From Rhizobium sp. CCGE 510 (GTDB taxonomy: Bacteria > Pseudomonadota > Alphaproteobacteria > Rhizobiales > Rhizobiaceae): a stretch of DNA of 64,000 nt. Positions 1 through 8,193 of this stretch are shown piece after piece. The DNA lies in contig NZ_AEYF01000045.1 in assembly GCF_000292525.1 (NCBI RefSeq), forward strand, positions 372,001 through 436,000, given 5' to 3'. The position numbers and the translations under genes are program-made. The notes beneath the pieces were generated by a model. The model was not told the origin of the DNA and did not search any database. It saw only the letters and a program-made list of their open reading frames with translations. The number at the start of each line of letters is the position of its first letter. The first letter of the stretch is position 1.

Positions 1-120
1 CTAGGCCCGGTGGCAACCTGGCCGAGTTCCCTGCCCGGCTGATCGATGCTGGCGAGATTGACAAGGCCGAAGGCTGATGACGGCGAGGTCGTCAGGCACG
101 GGCACATCGAACACGGCGCG
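1..120 (-). pseudogene. LacI-family regulator, C-terminal remnant (frameshifted, runs off the window)
   Basis: Read on the minus strand, one frame gives VFDVPVPDDLAVIS. A second frame, shifted by one base, continues LVNLASIDQPGRELGQVA. Together they resemble the C-terminal core of LacI/GalR regulators, where a 'P.DvaViGfD' strand is followed by 'lttidQP..elG..A'. The spacing is shorter than usual and the frame breaks near position 72, so this looks like a broken gene rather than a live one. It faces away from the rhamnosidase operon, whose promoter carries a LacI-like inverted repeat, so the intact ancestor may have controlled that operon. Only the last part is visible; confidence is limited. 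Confidence 0.35.
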
Positions 121-168
121 CGAGGCCTGAGACCGGCAACGAAATTTCTATTGCACTTCCTAAAAAAA

Positions 169-198
169 TGTAGAACGTTATATGGAGAACGTTCTACA
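169..198. promoter_or_regulatory. Inverted-repeat operator before the rhamnosidase gene
   Basis: TGTAGAACGTT (169-179) is followed after 8 bases by its exact reverse complement AACGTTCTACA (188-198), 18 bases before the rhamnosidase start. Each half also contains AGAACGTT with the central CG typical of LacI-family operators, spaced 14 bp apart. This is probably the operator of a sugar-responsive repressor. The symmetry is seen directly; the regulator family is inference. Confidence 0.55.
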
Positions 199-216
199 CT
201 TCATTGGGAGCATTTG

Positions 217-2538
217 ATGAACTTTCAGCCGGCAGCCATCAGCGGCAATCTCGTTTCGCGCGCCTGGTCGGGAGAGATGATCGCGCCGCTCTCGGATGGC
301 GGTCAGGGAACCGCCGCGAGCTTCGTCTGCAAAACCTTCGAACATGATGGCGCCGGGCTTCCGGTCGAACTGTTCATCTCCGCACTTGGCCTTTACCGCT
401 GCTTCATCAACGGCGCCCGCGTCGGCGACGATCTGTTGACGCCAGGCTGGACGAACTACGACGATCGCATTGCCTATCAGCGATACGATGTCTCGCACCT
501 GCTCAAGTCGGGCCCGAACCGCATCGAAATCTGGCTTGCCGACGGATGGTACCGGTCACCTTTGATGTGGGGCGCCAAAGCGATCCCGAACACCTGGGGT
601 GACAGGATCGGCGCCATTGCCGATCTGCTCGGACCGGGCGGCACCGTTCTTTGCACCGACACCACGTGGCGCAGCGGCGTTCTGCCGATCTTGAAATCGG
701 GAATCTATTTCGGCGAGATCTACGATGCCCGCGCGGAAAACCGCGTCGAGACCCATGGCACCGAGAGATTGCCATTCGACAACGGCCTGCTCGTCGCACA
801 TGAAACTGCGGCAGTGCGGGAATTGCAACCGCTCGCCCCTGTTGAAAGCTGGACCGACGACGATGGCAGGACCGTCTACGATTTCGGCCAGAATGTCGGT
901 GGTTATATCAGGTATACGGTCCGGGGAGCTGCCGGCGCCGAAGTGCGGGTGGAGCATTCGGAAGTGCTCGGTCCCGATCGCCATTTCGACAATCGCAATT
1001 ATCGCACGGCCGTGGCGCAGACCGCCTATACGCTGCGCGGCGACGGCGACGAAACCTATGCGCCGCATTTCACCTTCCACGGCTTCCGTTATGCCAGAGT
1101 GACAATCAAGGGCGATGCTAAGGTTGTCGCAATCGCCTCCATCCCGATCTCGTCGGTGCCTGAGCCGGCCGGCGGTTTCACCTCGGGCAATGCGCTCGTC
1201 AATCGCCTCGTTGAGAATACCATCTGGTCACAGCGCGCCAATTTCGTCGAAGTACCCACAGATTGCCCGCAGCGCGACGAACGCCTGGGCTGGACCGGCG
1301 ACGCCCAGGTGTTTGCCGCAACCGCATGCTGGCTGAGCGACAGTCAGTCTTTCCTCCGGAAGTATCTGCGCGATGTGATGGCCGACCAGCGCGAGGACGG
1401 CGCCGTCTCGCATTTTTCGCCGGATCCGACCCGTCTGCATCCCGCTGATTTCCCGGGCTATGCCGGCTCGACCGGCTGGGGCGATGCGATCGTCGTCATC
1501 CCCTGGGTCCTCTATACCCATTACGGCGATCGGGCCGTCCTGGCCGAGTGCCTAGATTCCATGGTCCGCTGGGTCGATTTCGTCTGGTCGATCTCGGATG
1601 GGCCGCTGGTGCGCCCTCCATCCCGCTGGGGCGACCGCGGCTTTACCTTCGGCGATTGGCTGCAACCGGTCGGCGACAACCGCAAACCGCGACCGACAAT
1701 CGCCGACGATTGCGCGGCCACACTTTATCACTTCATCTCGACCGACCTTCTGGCCAGGATTGCCGCCGTTCTCGGCGAACACGAGCTTGAAGATCAGATG
1801 AAGCGGCGCGCCGGCGAGATCCGGCAGACATTCGCCAACGAGTTCATTACCCCGGCCGGCCGGCTGGCCCATAACGACCAGACATCCTATGCGCTGGCCT
1901 TCCTCCACGACCTGATACCGGCCGAGCATGATGAGGCCGCCCGGCAGCATTTCCGGCAGGTGATCATCGACGCCGACTACAAGATCGGCACCGGTTTTAT
2001 CGGCACGCCAGCCCTGCTGCCGGCGCTGACGAAGCTCGGAATGGACGATCTCGCCGAAAAGGTCTTCCTGCAGGAGGATGTGCCGGGTTGGCTTTATCAG
2101 GTCTCGAAGGGGGCGACGACGATCTGGGAGCGTTGGGATTCGATGGCGCCCGACGGCACCATCTACGAGCCCGACATGAACAGCTACAACCACTACGCCT
2201 ATGGCGCCGTCTGCCAATGGCTGTTCGAATGCGTCGCCGGAATTTCGCCGAGCCCGAATGCGCCGGGATTTGCCGAGGTGGTCGTCGATCCCGCGCCGAT
2301 TCCGTCCCTTTCGCCGGTTTCAGCCCATCATGACGTGAGCCAGGGCCGCATCGAGGCCGGCTGGCATTGCACCGGCAACGACGTCACCTATGTGCTGACG
2401 CTTCCGGAGGGATGCACCGGTCGGTTCCGGCCCGGACGGCGGCACCAGAACCCGTTGCTCAACGGAGAGCCTGTCGCCGAGGAAGCCGTTCTTCCCGCGG
2501 GAACGCACCAGCTGTTCTTTTCTCTAGCCAATTCTTGA
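217..2538 (+). CDS. Alpha-L-rhamnosidase (GH78 family)
   Basis: Hydrolyses terminal alpha-L-rhamnose from rhamnosides such as flavonoid glycosides or plant polysaccharides. The hallmark GH78 segment around residues 346-364 (VPTDCPQRDERLGWTGDAQ) carries the acidic residues of the active site. Downstream WERWDS (about 638) and SYNHYAYGAV (about 656) belong to the (alpha/alpha)6 barrel. The N-terminal part matches the beta-sandwich, carbohydrate-binding domains of the family. At 773 residues it is slightly shorter than many relatives. The ATG at 217 is preferred over the upstream in-frame codon at 46 because it follows a GGGAG ribosome site and lies downstream of the operator. No signal peptide is evident, so it probably acts in the cytoplasm on imported rhamnosides. 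It is the first gene of an operon with the sugar ABC transporter at 2576-6609. Confidence 0.9.
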   Translation: MNFQPAAISGNLVSRAWSGEMIAPLSDGGQGTAASFVCKTFEHDGAGLPVELFISALGLYRCFINGARVGDDLLTPGWTNYDDRIAYQRYDVSHLLKSGPNRIEIWLADGWYRSPLMWGAKAIPNTWGDRIGAIADLLGPGGTVLCTDTTWRSGVLPILKSGIYFGEIYDARAENRVETHGTERLPFDNGLLVAHETAAVRELQPLAPVESWTDDDGRTVYDFGQNVGGYIRYTVRGAAGAEVRVEHSEVLGPDRHFDNRNYRTAVAQTAYTLRGDGDETYAPHFTFHGFRYARVTIKGDAKVVAIASIPISSVPEPAGGFTSGNALVNRLVENTIWSQRANFVEVPTDCPQRDERLGWTGDAQVFAATACWLSDSQSFLRKYLRDVMADQREDGAVSHFSPDPTRLHPADFPGYAGSTGWGDAIVVIPWVLYTHYGDRAVLAECLDSMVRWVDFVWSISDGPLVRPPSRWGDRGFTFGDWLQPVGDNRKPRPTIADDCAATLYHFISTDLLARIAAVLGEHELEDQMKRRAGEIRQTFANEFITPAGRLAHNDQTSYALAFLHDLIPAEHDEAARQHFRQVIIDADYKIGTGFIGTPALLPALTKLGMDDLAEKVFLQEDVPGWLYQVSKGATTIWERWDSMAPDGTIYEPDMNSYNHYAYGAVCQWLFECVAGISPSPNAPGFAEVVVDPAPIPSLSPVSAHHDVSQGRIEAGWHCTGNDVTYVLTLPEGCTGRFRPGRRHQNPLLNGEPVAEEAVLPAGTHQLFFSLANS

Positions 2539-2575
2539 AGAGAATACACGTCACATCGTTCAGAGGAGGAACGTC

Positions 2576-3859
2576 ATGACACATTCGATAAAGCGCATTC
2601 TCGCGGGCGCATCCGCGTTTCTGGCCTTGGCCGCGGCCAGTCCGTCGCATGCGGAAGTCACGCTATCCTTCCTGATCGACAACAACCCCGACACGGTCGC
2701 CGCCGCCGAGGCATTGGTTGCCGCTTACCAAGCCAAGGCGCCCGACGTGACGATCGAGATCGAGCAGCGAGCAGGCGGCGGCGAGGGTGACAACATCATC
2801 AAGACGCGCCTGGCGACGAAGGAAATGTCCGATGTGTTCCTTTACAATTCCGGTTCGCTCTTACAGGCGCTGAAGCCCGCGCAGACGCTTGTCGATCTGA
2901 GCGGCCTGTCGTCGCAGGCGAAGGTGGACGAAGGTTTCAAGTCGGTGGTCCGCGCCGATGGCAAGGTCTACGGCGTTCCCTTCGGCACGGCGATGGCGGG
3001 CGGGATCCTCTACAACAGAAAAATCTATCAGGACCTCGGCCTCTCGGTTCCAAAGACATGGGCGGAGTTCATGGCGAACAACGCCAAGGTCAAGACATCA
3101 GGCAAGGTCGCCGTGGCGCAAACCTATCGCGACACATGGACCTCGCAGTTGTTCGTCCTGGCCGATTATTACAACCTGCATGCCGCCGTTCCGAATTTCG
3201 CCGCCGACTATACCGCCAATAAGGCGAAATATGCCGAGACGCCTGCAGCGATGAAAGGCTTCGAACGGCTGAAGGAAGTTCACGACGCCGGCCTGATGAA
3301 CGAGGACTTCGGCGCAGCGAGCTACGACGACGGGCTCAGAATGGTGGCGACCGGCGAGGCGGCGCATTATCCAATGCTGAGCTTTGCCGTCGGCGCGCTC
3401 AAGCAGAATTATCCCGAGAACCTCGCCGACGTCGGCTTCTTCGCGCAGCCGGCCGACGAGGCGGCGACCAATGGCCTGACGGTCTGGATGCCGCCGGCCC
3501 TTTACATTCCCGTGACCAGCCAGCACGCCGAGGAAGCACGTAAATTCGTGGATTTCGCCGGAAGCGTCGAGGCCTGCAAGATCATGGTGGAAACCAACGC
3601 CGTTCAGGGGCCTTCGCTGATCGATGGCTGCGACCTGCCGGCCGACGTACCGCCTGCAATCAAGGACATGCTCCCCTATTTCGAAGCCAAGGACAAGACG
3701 ACCCCGGCGCTGGAATTCGTGTCGCCGATCAAGGGGCCTTCGCTCGAGCAGATCACCGTCGAAGTCGGGTCGGGTATCCGCCAGCCCGCCGACGCAGCGA
3801 AACTCTATGACGACGATGTGCGCAAGCAGGCCAAACAGCTCGGCCTGCCCAACTGGTAG
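2576..3859 (+). CDS. Sugar ABC transporter, substrate-binding protein (CUT1 type)
   Basis: Periplasmic solute receptor of the extracellular solute-binding family 1. A Sec signal peptide covers about residues 1-26 (KRILAGASAFLALAAASPSHA). The mature part has the usual features, including a conserved DVFLYNSGSLL loop, GVPFGTAMAGGILYN and a C-terminal lobe. The 427 residues are normal for the family. A strong ribosome site (CAGAGGAGG) precedes the ATG. It follows the rhamnosidase by 37 bases and precedes two permeases and an ATPase, so its likely ligand is a rhamnoside or an oligosaccharide that GH78 trims. The ligand is inferred from context alone. Confidence 0.88.
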   Translation: MTHSIKRILAGASAFLALAAASPSHAEVTLSFLIDNNPDTVAAAEALVAAYQAKAPDVTIEIEQRAGGGEGDNIIKTRLATKEMSDVFLYNSGSLLQALKPAQTLVDLSGLSSQAKVDEGFKSVVRADGKVYGVPFGTAMAGGILYNRKIYQDLGLSVPKTWAEFMANNAKVKTSGKVAVAQTYRDTWTSQLFVLADYYNLHAAVPNFAADYTANKAKYAETPAAMKGFERLKEVHDAGLMNEDFGAASYDDGLRMVATGEAAHYPMLSFAVGALKQNYPENLADVGFFAQPADEAATNGLTVWMPPALYIPVTSQHAEEARKFVDFAGSVEACKIMVETNAVQGPSLIDGCDLPADVPPAIKDMLPYFEAKDKTTPALEFVSPIKGPSLEQITVEVGSGIRQPADAAKLYDDDVRKQAKQLGLPNW

Positions 3860-3879
3860 CGGTCTTTCGGGCCAGTTAT

Positions 3880-3901
3880 CCTCGCTCCTGATGGAGCGAG
3901 G
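3880..3901 (+). terminator. Intercistronic stem-loop after the sugar-binding protein gene
   Basis: CCTCGCTCC-TGAT-GGAGCGAGG is a perfect 9-bp stem with a 4-base loop in the 66-bp gap between the binding-protein and permease genes. It has no T-run, so it is more likely a stabiliser of the upstream message or an attenuator than a full terminator. Confidence 0.6.
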
Positions 3902-3925
3902 TTCCACCCGATCGAAGAGATAGAT

Positions 3926-4804
3926 ATGACCGAGACACGCCCCCGCTCGCGCAAATCGCCCTACCCGCTGTGGTTTTTCATTCCCGCCGCGATCATCTAC
4001 GGCGTGCTGTTTCTGTTTCCGACGATATCGTCTCTCTGGTTCAGCCTGACGCGCTGGGATCTTTCGACGGCCGAATTCATCGGGCTCGAAAACTTCCAGC
4101 AGTTCTTTTCCGAACCGTTCCTGGTCAAGGGGCTGGTCAACACGCTGATCTATGCCGTAACGACATCCGGCCTGAAGACGGTCTGCGGTCTGCTGCTGGC
4201 CGTGTTGCTCACCAGCAATATCTTCGCCCGCGGCTTCCTGCGCACGCTGGTGTTCTTCCCCGTCCTGGTCTCGACGATCGGCATCGGCATCACCTTCACG
4301 GTGATGATGCATCCGACCAAGGGCATCATCAATGTCATGCTCGAGACGCTCGGCATGCCGGGACCTGGATGGCTCACCAATCCGGCGCTCGCGCTTTTTT
4401 CGGTGGCCCTGGTCGATGTCTGGAAGGGTGTCGGCCTCGCCACGCTGATCTTCATCGCCGGGCTTGCTGCGATCAGCCCCGATTATTACGAGGCCGCGAG
4501 AATTGACGGCGCCACGCGTCTCCAGCAATTTTTCCGGATCACCCTGCCGCTCGTGCGTCCTGCCACCGTCATTGTCGTGACGCTGTCGCTGATCGGCGGG
4601 CTTCGATCCTTCGATCTGATATGGGCCATGACCCGCGGCGGGCCTGGTTTCTCCTCCGATGTGATCGCCTCGGTGATCTACAAGCAGTACCAAGCGGGCT
4701 TCTATGGTCTGTCGACGGCCGGAAACGTCATCCTGTTTGCGCTGATCGCCGCCATCATCCTGCCGTTCACCCTATGGTTCAACCGGCGCGAGGTCGTTGA
4801 ATGA
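3926..4804 (+). CDS. Sugar ABC transporter permease (MalF/UgpA type)
   Basis: Inner-membrane subunit with six predicted hydrophobic segments, starting with WFFIPAAIIYGVLFLFPTI near residue 16. The cytoplasmic EAA loop at about 189-212 (EAARIDGATRLQQFFRITLP) docks the ATPase. The 292 residues are standard. Its stop overlaps the ATG of the next permease by four bases (ATGA), pointing to coupled translation. It forms the heterodimeric channel with the following gene. Confidence 0.9.
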   Translation: MTETRPRSRKSPYPLWFFIPAAIIYGVLFLFPTISSLWFSLTRWDLSTAEFIGLENFQQFFSEPFLVKGLVNTLIYAVTTSGLKTVCGLLLAVLLTSNIFARGFLRTLVFFPVLVSTIGIGITFTVMMHPTKGIINVMLETLGMPGPGWLTNPALALFSVALVDVWKGVGLATLIFIAGLAAISPDYYEAARIDGATRLQQFFRITLPLVRPATVIVVTLSLIGGLRSFDLIWAMTRGGPGFSSDVIASVIYKQYQAGFYGLSTAGNVILFALIAAIILPFTLWFNRREVVE

Positions 4805-5628
4805 GAAGCCTCCGCCCTTATGTAACCGGCGCGATAGCCCTTGCGGTGGCGGCCGTCATCTTCGTCATGCCATTCGTTTTCGTCGCTCTGCAGGCGGTCA
4901 AGTCGAAATCCGAAGCGTCCCGGCTCGATTTCGAATTGCCCGAGCATTGGCTGTTCTGGGATAATCTGATGGCTGTCTTCAAGGCGCGCGACTACCAGCT
5001 CGTGCTCGCCTATTTCAACTCCACCCTGATCACGGTCGCCTCGGTCACGATCCTGATCCTGCTTTCGGCAATGGTTGGATATGTCATGCAACGCCGCAAA
5101 ACCGCCTGGAACAAGGTCGCATCGGTCGCGCTTTTCATGGGTCTGATGATGCCGCCGGCCGTCGTTCCGACAATCGGCCTGCTACAGGAGATTGGCCTCT
5201 TCAAGACCATGACCGGGATGATCCTGATCCAGGTCGCCTATAATCTCTCCTTTTCGATATTGCTCTACCGGTCGTTCATCTCGACCATACCGCGCGATCT
5301 CGACGAGGCGGCGCTGATCGACGGTGCCAAGCCCCGGCAGATCTTCTTCAGAGTGATCCTGCCGCTTCTGAAGCCGGTGACGGTCACCAATATCGTCGTG
5401 CAGTCGATTGCGATCTTCAACGATTTCACCAATCCGCTCTATTACCTTCCCGGCAAGGAGAACGTGACGGTGCAGCTGACGCTCTACAATTTCCAAAGCA
5501 TGTACACGAGTCAGTACAATCTGCTTTTCATGAACATCCTCCTCGTGACGATCCCGCCGCTGATCGTCTTCATCTTCTTCAACCGGCAGATCGTCGCGGG
5601 CATGACGGCTGGCGGCGTAAAGGGGTAG
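4801..5628 (+). CDS. Sugar ABC transporter permease (MalG/UgpE type)
   Basis: Second membrane subunit of the importer. The N-terminal segment is YVTGAIALAVAAVIFVMPFVF, and the EAA motif lies at about 169-192 (EAALIDGAKPRQIFFRVILP). The 275 residues and six hydrophobic stretches fit the MalG family. It overlaps the upstream permease by ATGA and is followed three bases later by the ATPase gene, so all are one transcript. Confidence 0.9.
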   Translation: MRSLRPYVTGAIALAVAAVIFVMPFVFVALQAVKSKSEASRLDFELPEHWLFWDNLMAVFKARDYQLVLAYFNSTLITVASVTILILLSAMVGYVMQRRKTAWNKVASVALFMGLMMPPAVVPTIGLLQEIGLFKTMTGMILIQVAYNLSFSILLYRSFISTIPRDLDEAALIDGAKPRQIFFRVILPLLKPVTVTNIVVQSIAIFNDFTNPLYYLPGKENVTVQLTLYNFQSMYTSQYNLLFMNILLVTIPPLIVFIFFNRQIVAGMTAGGVKG

Positions 5629-5631
5629 CAA

Positions 5632-6609
5632 ATGGCTGAGCTCACTCTCAAACAGGTTCGCAAGAGCTTTGGCGCCCTCGAAGTCATCAAAGGGGTCGAT
5701 CTCGAGGTTGCCTCCGGCGAATTCGTCGTTTTCGTCGGCCCGTCGGGATGCGGAAAGTCGACGCTGCTACGCATCATCGCCGGCCTGGAGGACACGACCT
5801 CGGGCATGCTGACCATCGGCGGCAAGGACGTAACCTATGCCGAACCCTCCGAGCGCGGCATTGCCATGGTGTTCCAGAGCTACGCGCTCTATCCGCATAT
5901 GACCGTCGCCGAAAATATCGGCTTCGGCCTTTCACTCGCTCGCCGCCCGAAGGCGGAAATTGCCGCCAAGGTCGCGGCGACAGCTGAAACGCTGCAACTC
6001 ACCCAGTTCTTGGAGAGAAAGCCAAAAGCCCTCTCCGGCGGCCAGAGGCAGCGCGTTGCCATCGGCCGGGCGATCATCCGCGATCCCAAGGTCTTCCTAT
6101 TCGACGAGCCACTCTCCAATCTCGACGCTTCGCTCAGAGCCCAGATGCGCCTCGAGATATCAGATCTGCACGCCCGCCTGAAATCGACGATGATCTATGT
6201 CACCCACGACCAGGTCGAAGCCATGACGATGGCGGATAAGATCGTCGTCCTGAATGGCGGGGTGGTCGAGCAGGTCGGCAGCCCGATGGAACTCTACCGT
6301 AACCCCGCGACACCCTTCGTCGCCGGCTTTATAGGCAGCCCGAAGATGAACCTCTATGGCGGCGAGACGGCGCAGCGGTTCCGCTGCACGACCTACGGTA
6401 TCCGTCCCGAACATATCAGGCTTTCGGAAGGCGCCGGGCAGTGGCAGGGAAAGATCCGGCATGTCGAACGGTTGGGCGCCGACGCGATCCTCTACCTCGA
6501 CGTCCCCGAGCTCGGCGAAATGGTCGTGCGCGCCGAAGGCGAGACACCGTTTGCGCCTGGTATGACGGTCTGGGCAAATCCGGTCGAAGGAGCGGAGCAT
6601 CGGTTTTGA
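5632..6609 (+). CDS. Sugar ABC transporter ATP-binding protein (UgpC/MsmK type)
   Basis: Energises the rhamnoside importer. Visible motifs are Walker A GPSGCGKST (37-45), Q-loop QSYALYPHMTV, signature LSGGQRQR (about 134), Walker B VFLFDEP (about 154) with the D-loop SNLDASLR, and the switch histidine in VTHDQ. A C-terminal TOBE-like domain follows (YGIRPEHIRL near 265). At 325 residues it is shorter than the usual 350-370, mainly in the C-terminal regulatory part. Last gene of the operon. Confidence 0.9.
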   Translation: MAELTLKQVRKSFGALEVIKGVDLEVASGEFVVFVGPSGCGKSTLLRIIAGLEDTTSGMLTIGGKDVTYAEPSERGIAMVFQSYALYPHMTVAENIGFGLSLARRPKAEIAAKVAATAETLQLTQFLERKPKALSGGQRQRVAIGRAIIRDPKVFLFDEPLSNLDASLRAQMRLEISDLHARLKSTMIYVTHDQVEAMTMADKIVVLNGGVVEQVGSPMELYRNPATPFVAGFIGSPKMNLYGGETAQRFRCTTYGIRPEHIRLSEGAGQWQGKIRHVERLGADAILYLDVPELGEMVVRAEGETPFAPGMTVWANPVEGAEHRF

Positions 6610-6689
6610 GAGTGGCGAAACGCGCCATTCTAACTCATTTTTTGCCACGCACCCGCTTTTCCAAACGCTACTACGCCACCTTGTAGATC

Positions 6690-6720
6690 TGCGATCAATG
6701 ATTAATATGCGATCATTGAT
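6690..6720. promoter_or_regulatory. Repeat operator of the FitAB-type toxin-antitoxin operon
   Basis: TGCGATCAATGAT (6690-6702) and TGCGATCATTGAT (6708-6720) are near-identical direct repeats 18 bp apart. At the same time ATCAATGAT and ATCATTGAT form an inverted repeat (6694-6702 and 6712-6720). The block ends 15 bp before the antitoxin ATG, where autoregulating ribbon-helix-helix antitoxins usually bind. Autoregulation is inference from the family. Confidence 0.6.
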
Positions 6721-6735
6721 GAATGGAGGAAAGAG

Positions 6736-6984
6736 ATGGCAAGCATGACGATCCGCAATCTCGATGACGGGCTTAAGCGGCGGCTGCGCATGCGCGCCGC
6801 AACACATGGCCGCTCCATGGAAGATGAAGCCCGGGATATTTTGCGAGCAGCGCTTGCGACCAGTGAGCCCGTGGCGCGCAATCTCGCAGATGCGATTCGC
6901 GCGCGTCTGCTTTCGATCGGCGGCATCGAACTCGACATTCCACCCCGCGAGCCAATCCGTGAGCCTCCGGACTTCGCCGCATGA
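6736..6984 (+). CDS. FitA/VapB-type antitoxin (ribbon-helix-helix)
   Basis: An 82-residue protein that probably binds and neutralises the PIN-domain toxin encoded immediately downstream and represses the shared promoter. The N-terminal MTIRNLDDGLKRRLRMRAA with GRSMEDEARDILRAAL is the Arc/FitA ribbon-helix-helix signature. The C-terminal tail, rich in Pro and Arg, is the likely toxin-binding part. It overlaps the toxin gene by four bases (ATGA). The ATG at 6736 follows a GGAGG site; an in-frame ATG lies three codons further on. Confidence 0.88.
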   Translation: MASMTIRNLDDGLKRRLRMRAATHGRSMEDEARDILRAALATSEPVARNLADAIRARLLSIGGIELDIPPREPIREPPDFAA

Positions 6985-7403
6985 TCGTTCTTGATACCAA
7001 TGTCATTTCGGAGCTGCTGACGCCCGTCCCGAATGCGGCAGTGATCGGCTGGCTTGCCGCGCAGCATCCTACGTCGATCTTTACGACAACCGTCACCGAG
7101 GCGGAGATCCTTTATGGACTGCGCCTCCTTCCGGAGAGCCGTCGCCGACGCAATCTCGAGGCAGCGATTTTGCCGATATTCAGCGAGGATATTGGCGGCC
7201 GCGTCTTGCCATTTGATCGCGACGCTGCAAACGTCTATGCCAGTATCGCCACCGACCGCCGCAAGGCGGGCCGGCCAATCAGCCAGTTCGATGCCCAGAT
7301 TGCCGCCATCGCCATTTCGCGTGGCGCTTCGCTTGCGACTCGCAACGTTTCCGATTTTGCGGGAATCGACCTTCAGGTCGTCAATCCGTGGAAAGACAAA
7401 TAG
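6981..7403 (+). CDS. FitB/VapC-type PIN-domain toxin ribonuclease
   Basis: 140 residues, the usual size for VapC/FitB toxins, which cleave RNA in a Mg2+-dependent way. The acidic cluster of the PIN fold is complete: D5 (LDTNVISE), E42 (TEAEILYGL), D104 (SQFDAQIAAIA) and D125 (ATRNVSDF, with N122). It is translationally coupled to the antitoxin. All catalytic residues are present, so the toxin is probably functional. Confidence 0.9.
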   Translation: MIVLDTNVISELLTPVPNAAVIGWLAAQHPTSIFTTTVTEAEILYGLRLLPESRRRRNLEAAILPIFSEDIGGRVLPFDRDAANVYASIATDRRKAGRPISQFDAQIAAIAISRGASLATRNVSDFAGIDLQVVNPWKDK

Positions 7404-7492
7404 CGGCCCGAAGCGTGAGCGGTTTTCGGGCGTAAGCCGCCCGGCCTAAAATCATCCCGTTCCGAGGCAGGAGCAAACCAACCGACGCCGCG
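7404..7492. other. Gap between converging toxin genes
   Basis: The 89-bp space between two converging toxin genes holds GAAGCGTGAGCGGTTTTCGG (about 7410-7429). From memory this sequence resembles a short palindromic element often found between rhizobial genes. No clear terminator hairpin with a T-run is visible. Confidence 0.25.
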
Positions 7493-7843
7493 TCACGGTT
7501 GTTTGTTTAAGAGAGCCACCAAGTCCTCTTTAAGCCGAACCGGCAGATTCATCCGCTCGTGAAGAATGCTCATGACACCGAGATCACTATTCTGAAGCTC
7601 ACGGAAGAACACATAGTGATGCTCGTAGCGGCCGAAATAGGCCGAACGCTTGATGTCTTCCGGCACCACCAGTCGTTGCGGGAGCTGCCGCCAGATCAGC
7701 CGATCCTCGCATAGGCGCTGCAAATAAGCATGCAGCCCGAGAATATACGCGTCCGCCTGCCTTTCTCCCCACGCCTCAAATGTATCGCGCCAAATCTTGT
7801 CCTGCGCGGCGTCAGCGCGTGGATAAAATCGATAAGCCGCCAT
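7493..7843 (-). CDS. ParE/RelE-superfamily toxin
   Basis: A 116-residue protein of the ParE-like plasmid-stabilisation family. Supporting features are a basic N-terminal YRFYPRADAAQDKIW, a helical centre, and the typical C-terminal beta strands (YFGRYEHHYVFFRE, then VMSILHERMNLPVRL). ParE toxins poison DNA gyrase whereas RelE toxins cleave mRNA; sequence alone does not decide. It starts two bases after the stop of its antitoxin partner. Confidence 0.82.
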   Translation of the reverse strand: MAAYRFYPRADAAQDKIWRDTFEAWGERQADAYILGLHAYLQRLCEDRLIWRQLPQRLVVPEDIKRSAYFGRYEHHYVFFRELQNSDLGVMSILHERMNLPVRLKEDLVALLNKQP

Positions 7844-7845
7844 GG

Positions 7846-8097
7846 CTATCGACGTTTATTGCGGCGGATGACGTCTTCAGCCGACACGGCGACAAACTCG
7901 CTGTCGTCGGCCCGCATTGCTGGCGCAAGCTCCTTCTGCAGCGTATCCCACGCCTCATCACGGCTGTGCAAGTCGCGGCGAATAAGAGCACGAATATACT
8001 CGCTGGCATTTTCATAGAGGCCGTCGTCACCGACCTGCTGCTGGATATGATCCTGCAACTGCCCACTGACCTTGACATGAATGCTACCCGACGCCAT
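7846..8097 (-). CDS. ParD-type antitoxin
   Basis: About 83 residues. The N-terminal ribbon-helix-helix region (SIHVKVSGQLQDHIQQQV, then ENASEYIRALIRRDL) is typical of ParD. The rest, rich in charge, would bind the toxin. The ATG at 8097 is preferred over the one two codons upstream because AAAGGG then sits 7 bases away. It neutralises the adjacent ParE-like toxin and probably represses its own promoter. Confidence 0.82.
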   Translation of the reverse strand: MASGSIHVKVSGQLQDHIQQQVGDDGLYENASEYIRALIRRDLHSRDEAWDTLQKELAPAMRADDSEFVAVSAEDVIRRNKRR

Positions 8098-8120
8098 CGG
8101 CATACCCTTTCATTCCTACT

Positions 8121-8131
8121 TACCATGGGTA
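8121..8131. promoter_or_regulatory. Small palindrome before the ParD-type gene
   Basis: TACC-ATG-GGTA, embedded in CTACTTACCATGGGTAGCGTAG, is a short inverted repeat 24 bp upstream of the antitoxin start. It is a candidate autoregulation site. A TTGACA on the minus strand lies about 20 bp further upstream. Confidence 0.3.
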
Positions 8132-8193
8132 GCGTAGCATATATTGTCAATATTCATCACATCAGCCTTCGGACAGCTGGAGCTCTCGGTGGC

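Noticed and set aside
3098..4693. A 531-codon minus-strand frame opposite the sugar-binding protein and permease genes
   Set aside because: It spans two recognised genes and their intergenic hairpin, is rich in Arg/Asp/Gly shadow composition and resembles no family.
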